Assembly (NCBI GenBank): GCA_016714605.1
Contig: JADKDL010000009.1
Span: forward strand, 1-64,000
Direction: 5' to 3'
Length of the DNA stretch: 64,000 nucleotides
From: Bacteroidales bacterium
Lineage (GTDB): Bacteria; Bacteroidota; Bacteroidia; Bacteroidales; UBA1715
Shown here piece by piece: positions 30,901-41,228 of the stretch (positions within the stretch are counted from its first letter, which is position 1; the number at the start of each line of letters is the position of its first letter). The notes beneath the pieces are model-generated. The model was not told the origin of the DNA. It saw only the letters and a list, made by a program, of their open reading frames with translations, and made no database searches. The position numbers were made by a program, and so were the translations under genes.

Positions 30901-33019
30901 GCAACAGTTCCAATACTTTAACACTAGCACGTGCCGGAGCTACGCAACCATTTGGCATCGGTCCAGACTATTCGTATGGGGTATGTTCCGGTACACTCTA
31001 TTAGGGTCGAAAAATAGCTTCCGCACTCTCTACCAAGCGCCGTTGGTTCTATGCTATAAGCTTCCACCTGTTGGTAGTTGGTTTACTATGCTTATAGGGG
31101 TTAGTCCGCCATCGCTACACATTTCGGGTTCTACCGTAATTTTTGGTTGCGGCAGTGGTTTCACGACAACCTCTGCGGTATCTGTATCAGGGAGCGGACA
31201 AGGGGCATTGCTATGTATTACAACGGTTACTCTGCTGCCCGAACTCAAAGTATCGGTTGAGATGGTGGTCTGGTTGGTTCCCACTTTTTTGCCATTGACA
31301 AACCATTCATAACTCGGGTTCGTCACTCACTCACATTGGTGGCGGTAAAACGGGTATACACCTTCTCGCACAGGTTGGCGGGGTCGGCTTGCAAATCTAC
31401 ATTGGGTGCGCTATAAGGCAATATATGCACCAACAAACTATCGGCTACGGGAATATGAGAAATACAGTAATCGGTTGCGGTTAATTTCAATTTTACCTCT
31501 GCCAGATTGCTCAAGGTATCGGTAGTAATTTTGGTTACTCCCGTTGCAACAAGCTTATCTCTTACATACCAGTCGAAGCGGGTTGTTGCCGCATTATCGA
31601 AGCGTAGACACCGAGAAGGTTATTGGGGTATTGGGGCAGACATTATCTTTATCGGCACGTATCTTAACTCTCAGGTAGATGAGCTTTTGCACCGTAACGG
31701 TCGATGTGGCGGTTGCTTTACAGCCGTTGGCATCGGTTCCGGTTACCTACATAAGCTTGTTGTTGCCGTTGGCGATACCGTTACAGGTGTGCCCAAGCCG
31801 GCGCCATTGCTCCATGTGTATTGCTGGGCTCGAATGCATACAAATCGAAAGGCTCGCCCTCACAGATTGAACCGTTAATAGTAGTGATTGTAGGTAAAGC
31901 ATTAACTTTCACATTAAACTCAGTAACATCGCCACAAGTACTATTTCCCAAAGCTGTAACGGTATATTTTGTATCAATAATAGGATTTACAACAACAGAA
32001 GCCGCAGTACCAAGATTGTTGCTCCAAACAAAACTAGAGGCTCCAGTAGCAGTGAGTGTTTTTGGAGTCCCTCTACAAGTAGAAACATCTACCGAAGAAA
32101 TATTTTGTTTCTCTATTTGAATAGTACCTTCAAGGCGGAGCGAACATTCAGGTAAGGTAAACATATCGCAATAGTAAGCTGCACCATTTTGCGGATTATC
32201 AACTTTTAATATACGAGAAGTATCGCCTGTATTCCAAAGATATGAAGTAAAACCAACAGGAGCTTCTAAAGTAGCAAAACCATCTTGTTCACAAGCCTTA
32301 ACGCTAAGTTCGAAACTGGCAGTAAACGCCTCCATGTAAGAATAAGCCCAGTGCCCACCATGAGAACAATCAGCATTTACAAACTCCAATTGCACCGTCT
32401 GACCAATATATGCAGTCAAATCGACCGCCACGGTTGACCAAGGTTTATAACGAACCAAAGACGTTTTTCCCTTTTTATCACCTTCTTTGGGAACGGTACA
32501 AGAACGAAAAGCTTCCATATTTTTACCGGAAATCATTTTCATATATCCACAGGTAGAATCAAGTACTTCACCAGAAAGGCTTCTTATGGCAAGTTCAAAA
32601 AAAGGCTGATCGGCCTCATCGTGATCGGGCTCTTCAAAAACGACCGCATATCTATACAAAAACAGTGCATTTTCGGGCGTAACTGTAAGTTTGTAAGCCA
32701 AAGCTTCAGCCTGATGTCCTTTCACATTATTACCAAGTTTGGCAACATACTTACCACCACCGGGAGGTATAGATGGAAGGTTGTTGCAGGTGTTTGGATC
32801 CAAGAAATAAGTATCAATAATCGCCTGACTCGTATCTTCAAAATCTTCATTAAGCCAAGTAATTACATTTCCGGTTTCAACATTCCAAGAACCATTTTTG
32901 GCAGTCCAATTTGTAAAATCGCCCATTTCAAAATCGGCATTTGGCAACAGATTTTGAGCCGTAACCGTTAGTCCGAAAAGAGCAAACAGAAAAATAAGTA
33001 TATTCTTAAAAACATTCAT
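27927..33019 (-). pseudogene. Giant T9SS type B (gliding-motility-type C-terminal domain) surface protein, broken by many frame disruptions
   Basis: The N-terminal 390 residues (from 33019) are intact: signal peptide MNVFKNILIFLFALFGLTVTA, then a CBM4/MAM-like domain (NLLPNADFEMGDFTNW...) and a first Ig-like domain. From about 31865 down to 27927 the coding thread hops between frames at least eight times. Homologous Ig repeats (SPNVDLQADPANLCEKVYT ... YEWFVNGKKVG.NQTTISTDTLSSGS and SPNVALRAAPGSICEK ... LEWLINGKTLST..AYLSTDTLSAGT) can be followed through it. The last 110 residues (YVPNAFAPTDDAIYVRW ... GWDGRYDDRLMQSGSYIWKI) are a typical CHU_C/type B sorting domain. The complete product would be about 1690 residues, cell-surface or matrix located. 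The broken part is visibly richer in G+C than the intact start. It lies 34 bases beyond the acyltransferase stop, at the end of the exopolysaccharide run. It is either decayed or a badly sequenced repeat region. Confidence 0.8.
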
Positions 33020-33053
33020 AGTATATATAGTTTAGAGGTTAACAATAAAATAA

Positions 33054-34121
33054 CTACACCTCCTTTTTATGTGCAAAAAGCACATCTTTAAAGGAAAGAA
33101 TAGGTTTTTCAATATATTTGTTTGAGAAATAAGCCATTATTATACTCAAAATTACAAAAAAAGGAAACAAAAACAACCATAAATAATTTTCAATGAAAGA
33201 ATATTTTCCAAGCAACTCAAAATTTACAGTACCCCACCACGGCAAAATGTAGAGCGTAGTAAGAAAGTAAGATATAGGATGATGAAAAATATAAATACCA
33301 TACGAAATTTTTCCGATAAAGATTGCTTTAGGAGAAGAAAGCAATCTATTTAAATAAGGAAATGAAAAATTAGAATGGGTTGCTTTCAATACCAAATAAA
33401 GAGAGGTTAGCGCCAAAACAAATTCTTTGCCCGGATAGTAAACCAACAAACTCACAACCAGTAGCGAAATAACAAACAATTCAATAAGCTTTGAACTAAA
33501 AAAACTGTCGGAAAGCAACTTCTTATTGAAAAGCAAACCACCCAATGCACCCATAGTAAGCGAGCCTGCACGTGGAAATATACCAACATAATTGTACATA
33601 TTTACAGATTCTATAACCCTAAAAGTGAGTTGAACAAAGCACAGAGCTGTAATTATTATGATTACATAAAAAAGCGCTTTTGTCTTCTTCCTAAAAGGCA
33701 AAACCAAAAACGGCCAGAATAAATAAAATTGCTCTTCTACAGCCAGCGACCAGAAATGATTGAGAGCAGTATCAGGAATATCAAAATAAAGCCAAGCATA
33801 ATTGAAAGTATAGGTAGCCAGATAAAGCAAATAATCGCGTGCGGGTTCGTAACCTACTAGGATAAAAGCAAATATTGTAATGTAATATATTGGAAAAATC
33901 CGTAAGGTTCTACGCCCTACAAAATTCTTGTATGAGGTAAACACATTGCCTTTAGACACCAATAAAATATTAGTAATTAGGAATCCGCTTATTACAAAAA
34001 ACAAATCGACCCCATAATAACCAGCCGAAATTTTATGACCAATCAATGGAGCAAAGTGTTCAATGAGTACAAAAAATATTGCTACAAAACGCAAACCGTC
34101 TATCTTTTCGAAATACCTCAT
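33054..34121 (-). CDS. Membrane acyltransferase, acyltransferase-3/OafA family
   Basis: 355 residues with about ten transmembrane helices. The start RYFEKIDGLRFVAIFFVLIEHF holds the conserved His-region of acyltransferase 3 proteins, followed by GYYGVDLFFVISGFLITNIL. NHFWSLAVEEQFYLFWP is the second family signature. These enzymes move acetyl or succinyl groups onto surface or exported polysaccharides. Its place in the exopolysaccharide locus, 8 bases downstream of the BACON-protein gene, suggests it decorates that polymer. The ATG at 34121 sits right at the N-terminal motif. Confidence 0.92.
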   Translation of the reverse strand: MRYFEKIDGLRFVAIFFVLIEHFAPLIGHKISAGYYGVDLFFVISGFLITNILLVSKGNVFTSYKNFVGRRTLRIFPIYYITIFAFILVGYEPARDYLLYLATYTFNYAWLYFDIPDTALNHFWSLAVEEQFYLFWPFLVLPFRKKTKALFYVIIIITALCFVQLTFRVIESVNMYNYVGIFPRAGSLTMGALGGLLFNKKLLSDSFFSSKLIELFVISLLVVSLLVYYPGKEFVLALTSLYLVLKATHSNFSFPYLNRLLSSPKAIFIGKISYGIYIFHHPISYFLTTLYILPWWGTVNFELLGKYSFIENYLWLFLFPFFVILSIIMAYFSNKYIEKPILSFKDVLFAHKKEV

Positions 34122-34128
34122 CTTAAAA

Positions 34129-35535
34129 TTATTTTTTTATAATTTTTCTCGTTACAACCTCATCATCAGCATATACTACTAGAAAATAAGTAGCTTTAGG
34201 TAATGCAGCAAAATCTATTTCAGAAACCGCACCTGCATAAGAAGAAATCAAAATACCGGTTTCAGATAATATATTCACTTTGCTAATCGTATTAAATGCA
34301 GAAAAATCGATATGCAAAATGTCATGTACCGGATTTGGACTGATGCTCAAAAATGATGATGAATACTCCTTATGATTCAAAACCAAACCCTGACCAACAA
34401 TTACAACACGTTGATTATAAATTTTATTTTCGTCGAACCAGTAAGCTATAACCGTGTCGCTTCTGCCAGCTTCAAAACTTTTGCGCGACAAACTAAACGT
34501 GCTGTTGGTATATCCGAAAATATCATTGCTCTCAATCCAATCAGGGAAATTAACTAGTCCCCAGTTGGTGTTTGAATTTATCTGCACCTCAAGAGTATTC
34601 ACATTCTCCAAAAAATTGAACGTAGAAGGAGTTATTGAAAGAAAAGCCTTAGCAGGTTTTTGTTTTACAATAACCTCATGCTTAAGTCCGGTATTAGTAG
34701 AAACAAAAAAAGTATCTACCCGAAAGAAAACATCGTTATTTGGTGAAGAAGTAAAGGAAACAACACCATTGCCAGGCATAGACGTAGCACTAGTAGAAAG
34801 CCAAGAAGGCAGTTCGGAAATAGTAAAAGCACTACCCAAAAAAACCAAAATATCTAGTTTGCTACCGGCAGCAGCTTCGAAAGTAAGTTCGCCCGTAGAA
34901 ATACCAGTCTTAGAAGCAGTCTGGTTTACAACTATTGTTGCATACGTGTAAGAAGCATCGGCAGTCAACTTACGTACCCTGAACCTACCGGAACGCACCG
35001 CAAGCAAGGGATTTTTGGTAGCAGTTAATGTAACATTAGTAGCCGAAACCCCAAAGCTATTGCTTGCAGTGAGCCACGAAGGCAATTCTACAATCTCCCA
35101 ATAGGAACTAAAAGGAATAGATAACGAAGCTGAATTTCCGGCATCGGCACCAATAGAAAGTACAGAATCTGCTAATCCAACTGCAGAAGCTGTTTGAGTT
35201 ACAGATAAATGAATATCAGAAAAGTATTGCCAATCTGCATTTAACCAATAAACAACAATATCAGCCTTACGGGCAAATGCAAACGGGTTTTCTTGTACTT
35301 TCAATACTAAGGTATGGTTGCCATTGCCCCAAACGGTGTCTAGCTTTATCCAATCGGGTATGGAATAGACACCCCAATAACTATCTGAACTAATATCGAA
35401 AGTAGTTGTGCTACCCGAAGCTGCAGCTACTTGAATATTTGTGCTTGACACGGTTAATGTCTGGGAATATAAATTGGCAATTCCTAAAAAATAAGGAATT
35501 GCCACTAGTATTAATTTCTTAATTAGACTTCTCAT
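34129..35535 (-). CDS. Secreted BACON-repeat protein with T9SS type A sorting domain
   Basis: The ATG at 35535 gives the signal sequence MRSLIKKLILVAIPYFLGIANL. Then come about four BACON-like beta-sandwich repeats, each with a W[GE][VIL]..[LIM]P.W[LI] core (DSYWGVYSIPDWIKLD, SYWEIVELPSWLTAS, TNWGLVNFPDWIESN). The C-terminus has LSISPNPVHDILHIDF ... TYFLVVYADDEVVTRKIIKK, a canonical T9SS type A (Por_secre_tail) domain. It has no catalytic domain. BACON domains are thought to bind carbohydrate or mucin. Here it may be a matrix or surface protein that holds the exopolysaccharide. It is homologous to the upstream gene and 8-9 bases from it. Confidence 0.85.
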   Translation of the reverse strand: MRSLIKKLILVAIPYFLGIANLYSQTLTVSSTNIQVAAASGSTTTFDISSDSYWGVYSIPDWIKLDTVWGNGNHTLVLKVQENPFAFARKADIVVYWLNADWQYFSDIHLSVTQTASAVGLADSVLSIGADAGNSASLSIPFSSYWEIVELPSWLTASNSFGVSATNVTLTATKNPLLAVRSGRFRVRKLTADASYTYATIVVNQTASKTGISTGELTFEAAAGSKLDILVFLGSAFTISELPSWLSTSATSMPGNGVVSFTSSPNNDVFFRVDTFFVSTNTGLKHEVIVKQKPAKAFLSITPSTFNFLENVNTLEVQINSNTNWGLVNFPDWIESNDIFGYTNSTFSLSRKSFEAGRSDTVIAYWFDENKIYNQRVVIVGQGLVLNHKEYSSSFLSISPNPVHDILHIDFSAFNTISKVNILSETGILISSYAGAVSEIDFAALPKATYFLVVYADDEVVTRKIIKK

Positions 35536-35567
35536 TTTCAATATGTTTATTGGGTTCATAGTATCAT

Positions 35568-37997
35568 TTATTTTTTTATAAAATAGGCTTCTCCAGGCTT
35601 CAAAACAGAAAGAGAACCAGTGTTTGATTCAAAATCGAAAAATCCATCGAAGTTTTTTATTTGGCGAATAGAATTATTTTTGAACAGTTCGCCTGTGGTT
35701 TTGTCGGTAGCAAACGGATATCCGGCTAGATTCCAACCGCTTTTCAAACCCTTCACATAATCGGCTACTGATATATTTAACGGCATGCCGGAACTATATA
35801 AACTACATGGCAGTTTCAAATAAACCAAATAACCTTTTCCCGAAATAACAGTTTTAAGACTGTTAAGAAAAATAGGTGCTGAAGGAATGAAAAAACTTTG
35901 TTCGTCTTTGCACACAACCACGTTTGAAATGATAGGTTGTAAAAAATCGCTAATAGAATTGTTGGTAATCTGGTGATTAAAAGAGAATAAATTCCATCCG
36001 GCAGAAAACGAAAATGTTTGCAAGAGCATAGTAGTATTAGCCAATTGTCTTAATGTGATATATTTAGAATGGTAAACATTACTCGCATCGAACCAATATA
36101 GAAGTGCAGAATCTATTTTACCTAAAGCGGTATTGTTCTGACTTGCCTTCAATTCAAACGTGGTATTCTGATAGCCAAATACATCGCTGTTTGTGAGCCA
36201 ATCAGGCATGTTTATGAGTCCCCAGTTGGTATTTGAAACAGCAGAAACCGACACCGAACTACCTTCGGCAGCAGCTAAAACAATTTCAGAAGGCAAGAAC
36301 CGAACAAAAGCATCGGAAGCAGATTGTTGCACCGTGATATTTGCAGAAACACCATTGGAAAAGCTTACCAAAATACTATCTGTTCGTTTGAATAAACCGG
36401 TATGAGCAAGAGCCGTAAGCGTAACCGAACCATTGCCCGTGCCACTCATAGGCGAAGCAGAGAGCCAAGTAGGCAATTTGCTCACATTCCAAGAAGTAGC
36501 AGATGAGATAGAAAAAGATTCTGTACTCATTGTATTCTCAAACGAAATAAAATTAGCAGAAATACCCGAAGCCGCAGCACTCTGCTTAACCACAACGGTA
36601 GCATAAAGAAATTGCGACTGACTTAACTGTAAGCGTATTACAACATAGCCTCTGCGAACTACCGAAAACGGATTAGCCTGAGCCGTAAAACTTATATCAG
36701 CATTGCCATTGCCCGAACTGCTATTTGTTTGAAGCCATGAAGACATACTTGAAATTTGCCAACGATTAGACGTTTGTACCTTTACAGAAGCACTACTTCC
36801 AGCCGCAGCAGCAACTGAAACCACAGAATCTGAAACACCCATTGATGATGCAGATTGGCTTACCAATATTGTATCGCCACCCAAATATTCATTTTGAACT
36901 GACTGATAATAAGCAATAAATTGAGCTTTACGAGCAACCGTATAAGGATTTTGACTTGCCGAAAGCACAAAAGAACTATCGCCAAAAGAATACAAAGAAC
37001 CATTTAAAATCCAATTCGGCATATACGCTAAGCCCCAGTATGTGTTTGATTTCACCGAAACCGAAGCCGTACTATTTTCGGCAGCTGCAAAAGAAACTGA
37101 TGTAGGATTAAACACAAAACTCGGTGCCTGAGCTTTCTGCCTTACGTTTATATAGACAACCGAAGCATCGGCATAGCTTAACTTCAACTGTGCAACTCGC
37201 TCGTAAGCAGAATTGTTTTGCATTGCTATAAAAGCTACCGAACCTGAGCCTGAACCTGAAGAAGCAGACAACATAAGCCATTGGGGAGCATCTGTAATTG
37301 TCCATGCCAAAGCTTTTTTTATTGTCAAACTTGCCAAACTACCTTGCGCAGCTTCTAAGACAAACTCATTAGTAGAAATACCTTCGGCAGAGGCTTGTTG
37401 TTGAACTTTTACAATTCCATTCACATAAGCACCCGACTCGGTTTGTAAACTTACTACAAACGAAGCTTGGCGCGTGGTGGTAAGCGGATTAGCATCGGCA
37501 GTGAGAACCACATCGGCACTTCCTTTCCAAGCAGATACATCGGCTTTTATCCATGATGGCAGTTGCAGAATAGTCCACTCTTTTGCAGTCTTGATTGAAA
37601 GCAGTGATGAACTTCCAGCATTGGCAGAAAAATTCAACAGCGTATCTTTTATTCCATAGGTATTAGCTTGTTGCGATATGTTTACTTTCACATCGCTAAA
37701 ATAAACACCATTTGCATTGATGCAATAAACGACAAACTCATCGGTGCGAGCCTTCATAAACGGATTTTCACCAACAGCAACACTAAGTTTCTTGTTGCCA
37801 TAGTACCAATTGGTATCGGGTCTTAGCCATGAGGCATAGTCATAGACACCCCACCAAGTATTTGAACTCACCGTAACCTCAGCTTTACTAGCTGTTGCAT
37901 TTACTTGCTGCGACAAGGGCGAAACCGTCAAAGTCTGCGCTAACCCAAAATACTGAATAGAAAAAAACAGTATTATTAATGTAATATTTTTACTCAT
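35568..37997 (-). CDS. Secreted BACON-repeat protein with the twin C-terminal module
   Basis: 809 residues. Signal peptide MSKNITLIILFFSIQYFGLAQ, then about seven BACON-like repeats of roughly 90 residues (NTWWGVYDYASWLRPD, KEWTILQLPSWIKAD, LAWTITDAPQWLMLS, NTNWGLINMPDWLTNSDVFG). It ends with the twin module used by the glycanases in this window (FSAGWNLFSFNHQ ... GLKSGWNLAGYPF ... IKNFDGFF ... LKPGEAYFIKK), not with a type A domain. In this module the linker has no palindrome. The protein is paralogous to the next gene. The different C-terminal tails on two paralogues are a natural experiment on what the tails do. Confidence 0.86.
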   Translation of the reverse strand: MSKNITLIILFFSIQYFGLAQTLTVSPLSQQVNATASKAEVTVSSNTWWGVYDYASWLRPDTNWYYGNKKLSVAVGENPFMKARTDEFVVYCINANGVYFSDVKVNISQQANTYGIKDTLLNFSANAGSSSLLSIKTAKEWTILQLPSWIKADVSAWKGSADVVLTADANPLTTTRQASFVVSLQTESGAYVNGIVKVQQQASAEGISTNEFVLEAAQGSLASLTIKKALAWTITDAPQWLMLSASSGSGSGSVAFIAMQNNSAYERVAQLKLSYADASVVYINVRQKAQAPSFVFNPTSVSFAAAENSTASVSVKSNTYWGLAYMPNWILNGSLYSFGDSSFVLSASQNPYTVARKAQFIAYYQSVQNEYLGGDTILVSQSASSMGVSDSVVSVAAAAGSSASVKVQTSNRWQISSMSSWLQTNSSSGNGNADISFTAQANPFSVVRRGYVVIRLQLSQSQFLYATVVVKQSAAASGISANFISFENTMSTESFSISSATSWNVSKLPTWLSASPMSGTGNGSVTLTALAHTGLFKRTDSILVSFSNGVSANITVQQSASDAFVRFLPSEIVLAAAEGSSVSVSAVSNTNWGLINMPDWLTNSDVFGYQNTTFELKASQNNTALGKIDSALLYWFDASNVYHSKYITLRQLANTTMLLQTFSFSAGWNLFSFNHQITNNSISDFLQPIISNVVVCKDEQSFFIPSAPIFLNSLKTVISGKGYLVYLKLPCSLYSSGMPLNISVADYVKGLKSGWNLAGYPFATDKTTGELFKNNSIRQIKNFDGFFDFESNTGSLSVLKPGEAYFIKK

Positions 37998-38060
37998 TTT
38001 TTTAATACTTTTAAAAATTTATTTGACAGAACATTTATTCTACAAAACATTTATAATCAT

Positions 38061-39227
38061 TTATTTCCAACCATTTATTGATTTTGAAATAACATTTACA
38101 CAGCTAGAATCTTCTATAAAATACCAATCGAATGTTTTTAATATAGCCGTATTATCATTTTCAACATGAAAAAACAACAAAGCCTTAACCATAGGGTACT
38201 TTTCAGGAAAGTTGGTAAGAGCATCAGAAAACCACTGCGACTTATTGCCACCATACTCAAGGGTTCCAAATTCAGCAATCATCATAGGCTTTTGATAGAG
38301 CGCAAACTTGTCATAATGAAATTTGAATAATTTATCGAAGCTATACCAGTTTGACCATTCCATGCCTTCGCCATAATTAAGAATATTTGTAGCAATATAA
38401 TCTACATATTCCTGTCCGGGATAAAATGCCTCATAGCCCTCATAACTCACATGCGGACTCCAAACCCAAATTACATTTTCTACCCCAAGCGAATCGAACA
38501 CAGAATGGACATGCTGCCATGCCTGAATATATTCATCTATAGAATTATTATGAGGTCCCCAAGGATAACGGAACGGATCATTCATTTCATGAGCAAACCT
38601 CAGAAAAATAGGAACTTTAGCAGCTTTAGCATCGCGAGCCCAATCTCTCAAATAGCGGTCATAGAAGCCATTAGCAATATCCGTCAAGCCATGTTTGCTT
38701 CTTTCTTTTATATCTCTAATATCAGGATACTGAACCGCATTAAAACTATTGAGCCAAGGCTCCCAAGTGATAAGCGGTAATGAGCCCAAATTCAAAATAC
38801 TCTTAACCTCAGCAACCGGAAATTTATTTTCCGGACGGCTTCCCCAAGTTGTATATATTTGCATGAGTGGCAGATGGGTTTTCAAACTATCTTCTAACCT
38901 AAGTATGCTTCTAAAGTTGCTATTAGCCCTGCTATCATAAGCACCAAGCATTATCTGTGAAGGGTTTAGCAAAGAATCTTTATTCATTTTAATTCCGGTA
39001 AACCATGCCATTTGCTGTGCACGTTTGCCATTGGTATTTTTGAAAAGCTTTTTAAACTCAAAATCGACAATCTTACTTTCGCCCGTTTCAAATAAAGTAA
39101 CCACAGCATCTCTTATACTGCTGTTGATGCGCATAATACCAACTACGGCAAAACTACCCAGCACCAGCACCATAATGAACAACACGAAACGGTACAGCTT
39201 ATCGTCAAAGAAATTATTTTTGCTCAT
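38061..39227 (-). CDS. Membrane-anchored GH26-family glycosidase of the exopolysaccharide locus
   Basis: About 388 residues from the ATG at 39227. It has a short cytoplasmic start, one helix (FVLFIMVLVLGSFAVVGIM, about 14-32) and a periplasmic domain. GH26 hallmarks: LITWEPWLN, acid/base Glu214 in FLRFAHEMNDPFRYPWG, nucleophile Glu319 in MMIAEFGTLEYGG. GH26 includes beta-mannanases and mixed-linkage glucanases. In synthase-dependent exopolysaccharide loci a hydrolase trims or releases the nascent polymer (as BcsZ and PslG do), which is the likely job here. The start overlaps the stop of the upstream epimerase gene by 14 bases, so the two are translationally coupled. Confidence 0.85.
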   Translation of the reverse strand: MSKNNFFDDKLYRFVLFIMVLVLGSFAVVGIMRINSSIRDAVVTLFETGESKIVDFEFKKLFKNTNGKRAQQMAWFTGIKMNKDSLLNPSQIMLGAYDSRANSNFRSILRLEDSLKTHLPLMQIYTTWGSRPENKFPVAEVKSILNLGSLPLITWEPWLNSFNAVQYPDIRDIKERSKHGLTDIANGFYDRYLRDWARDAKAAKVPIFLRFAHEMNDPFRYPWGPHNNSIDEYIQAWQHVHSVFDSLGVENVIWVWSPHVSYEGYEAFYPGQEYVDYIATNILNYGEGMEWSNWYSFDKLFKFHYDKFALYQKPMMIAEFGTLEYGGNKSQWFSDALTNFPEKYPMVKALLFFHVENDNTAILKTFDWYFIEDSSCVNVISKSINGWK

Positions 39228-40134
39228 AATCAACAGTCATCATTTGATTAATAAAAGATTGAATAGAATGCTTCACCGCAAAACCAAGTTGCGATGTTAT
39301 TTTAGTGTTATTGCCTACCATATTCCACACCTCGTTGTCTCTATAAGGTATAGCGCCAAAATTAATGGTACTGGTACTATGCAGTGCCGTTTTACATTCC
39401 AATACAAAATCGCTTAATGTAAGGCTTTTGCCACTACATACATTAAAGACCTCATTGTCTGCTTGAGGGTGCAAAGCAGAAATCAATAAAGCTTCTAGGA
39501 CATCATCTACATGCAAGAAATCTCGAGCCTGTTCGCCTTTAGTCATGCTAAACGGAAGGTTTTTTTTAAGAGCTTCGAGCATTTCAGGAATGAAAAAGTT
39601 TCGAGGCATATCATTTCCATAAAAATTGAAAAGGCGAAGAATAGTATAATTAAACCCATTCAAACGAACATAATTTTTAATAAGTGTTTCTGCTAAAACT
39701 TTCGTTATAGAATAAGGCGAAACTGGCAGTGGTTCCATCTCTTCAGAAAATGGAGATACATTGGCACCATAAATTTCACTTGTACTGGTGAAAATAAACT
39801 TTCGGCAACGGGTGTTTTTCAATGACATAAGCAAATTAAGAGTTCCAGTATAGTTTGCTGCATGAACCTCATCGTACACTTCAAAACTTCTCTCTCTATT
39901 GAGCAAAGCTGCCAAATGAAAAACAATATCGGGCTGAATCTTATCAATTACCTTTTCCAATTCGGCTCGGTTGGCAATATCAACACAATATTCATTGGCA
40001 GTACCACTCATTTTTCTATCAATAATTACAGTATTTGCACTGTGATTTTGAAGTTCTTTGACAAGCAAAGAACCCAAATAACCATTGCCACCAGTAACTA
40101 GTACCGTTTTTCCAAGAAAATTTATCGAGTCCAT
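39214..40134 (-). CDS. NAD(P)-dependent sugar epimerase/dehydratase (extended SDR), probable CDP-sugar reductase or epimerase
   Basis: 306 residues. Rossmann motif VLVTGGNGYLGSLL (GxxGxxG) at about 11-24, catalytic STSEIYG and YSITK (YxxxK), RLFNFYG and HVDDV as in nucleotide-sugar SDRs. It sits directly after the CDP-glucose 4,6-dehydratase gene (overlap of 13 bases) and before GH26. That context suggests it reduces or epimerises CDP-4-dehydro-6-deoxyglucose, in the manner of abequose/paratose synthases. The 3-deoxygenation genes (ddhC/ddhD type) are absent, so a 6-deoxyhexose rather than a 3,6-dideoxyhexose is more likely. Confidence 0.85.
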   Translation of the reverse strand: MDSINFLGKTVLVTGGNGYLGSLLVKELQNHSANTVIIDRKMSGTANEYCVDIANRAELEKVIDKIQPDIVFHLAALLNRERSFEVYDEVHAANYTGTLNLLMSLKNTRCRKFIFTSTSEIYGANVSPFSEEMEPLPVSPYSITKVLAETLIKNYVRLNGFNYTILRLFNFYGNDMPRNFFIPEMLEALKKNLPFSMTKGEQARDFLHVDDVLEALLISALHPQADNEVFNVCSGKSLTLSDFVLECKTALHSTSTINFGAIPYRDNEVWNMVGNNTKITSQLGFAVKHSIQSFINQMMTVDYEQK

Positions 40135-41228
40135 ATGGCATCCTTTCTTTTTGCATCAGATATATAATTATTTAAATCGGCATTGGTAAGCAAACTATTT
40201 TCTTTATAGAATGTTCGATACCAAGCAATTGTATGTTCAACGGTAGCATGTATATCCCAAATAGGTTTCCAATGCAAAAGTTTATTAGCTCTAGAACAGT
40301 CGAGCATAAGCAGATTAGCTTCATGAGCATCTGCGGGTGAAGTGGAGTATTCAATAGAAATATCAGACCAACTGTTACGAGCCAAGGTAACAATATCTTT
40401 CACCGCCAGATTGCTTTCGGGAGCCGGACCAAAGTTCCAACCCTGAGCAAACTCAACACGTCTCTCAAGCAAACGCCAGCCAAGCATAAGGTAGCCACTC
40501 AAAGGCTCCAACACATGCTGCCACGGACGAGTAGCCAGAGGATTACGAATAAAGACCGAATTATTTACTGCCGCAGCTTTAACCATATCAGGAATGAGAC
40601 GGTCGGCAGCCCAATCGCCACCACCAATTACGTTTCCGGCTCTACCCGAAGCTACAAGCACCTGATGCTTACTGCCAAAATCGGCATTATTGAAAAACGA
40701 ATTACGATACGAAGCCGTAAGCAACTCAGTACAACCTTTTGAAGAACTATAAGGGTCATAGCCACCCATTGGGTCGTTTTCTCGGTAACCCCACTCCCAT
40801 TCTCTATTATCATAGCATTTATCGCTACTTACTATAACTATTGCTTTTACCGAAGCCGTATGACGGCAGGCTTCAAGCACATGCAAAGTACCCATTACAT
40901 TGGTAGAATAAGTACCAACAGGATCGGCATAAGACAGACGCACCAAAGGCTGAGCTGCCAAATGGAAGACTATATCGGGTTGCACTTTTGTAAAATACTC
41001 AAGCAATGTTTCCTGATTTCTAATATCAGCAATACACTCAGAAATATCTGCACCAAACAGATTAAAATGAGCAGGTTGCGTATCAGCACTGAGCGAATAG
41101 CCAAACACAGTAGCACCCATTTGCTTAAGCCAATACACCAGCCAAGAGCCTTTGAAACCGGTATGTCCGGTAACCAAAACCTTCTTTCCTTGATAAATAC
41201 CATCAAACAGCGTTCTAAAATCTACCAT
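40122..41228 (-). CDS. rfbG: CDP-glucose 4,6-dehydratase
   Basis: About 368 residues. I prefer the ATG at 41228 (MVDFRTLFDGIYQGKKVLVTGHTGFKGSWL), which just precedes the conserved N-terminus; other starts at 41237 and 41258 lie inside the cytidylyltransferase gene. NAD-binding GHTGFKG, substrate and catalytic motifs VSSDKCYDNREWEWGYRE and YDPYSSSKGCTELL are characteristic of the CDP-glucose dehydratase family. It converts CDP-glucose to CDP-4-dehydro-6-deoxyglucose. The start overlaps the upstream cytidylyltransferase stop by several bases and the end overlaps the epimerase, so the three form a tight pathway operon. Confidence 0.93.
   Translation of the reverse strand: MVDFRTLFDGIYQGKKVLVTGHTGFKGSWLVYWLKQMGATVFGYSLSADTQPAHFNLFGADISECIADIRNQETLLEYFTKVQPDIVFHLAAQPLVRLSYADPVGTYSTNVMGTLHVLEACRHTASVKAIVIVSSDKCYDNREWEWGYRENDPMGGYDPYSSSKGCTELLTASYRNSFFNNADFGSKHQVLVASGRAGNVIGGGDWAADRLIPDMVKAAAVNNSVFIRNPLATRPWQHVLEPLSGYLMLGWRLLERRVEFAQGWNFGPAPESNLAVKDIVTLARNSWSDISIEYSTSPADAHEANLLMLDCSRANKLLHWKPIWDIHATVEHTIAWYRTFYKENSLLTNADLNNYISDAKRKDAIWTR

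Noticed and set aside
28614..31878. Several plus-strand open frames of 60-190 codons opposite the type B gene
   Set aside because: They mirror the G+C-rich Ig repeats on the other strand, and have no domain, ribosome binding site or promoter support.
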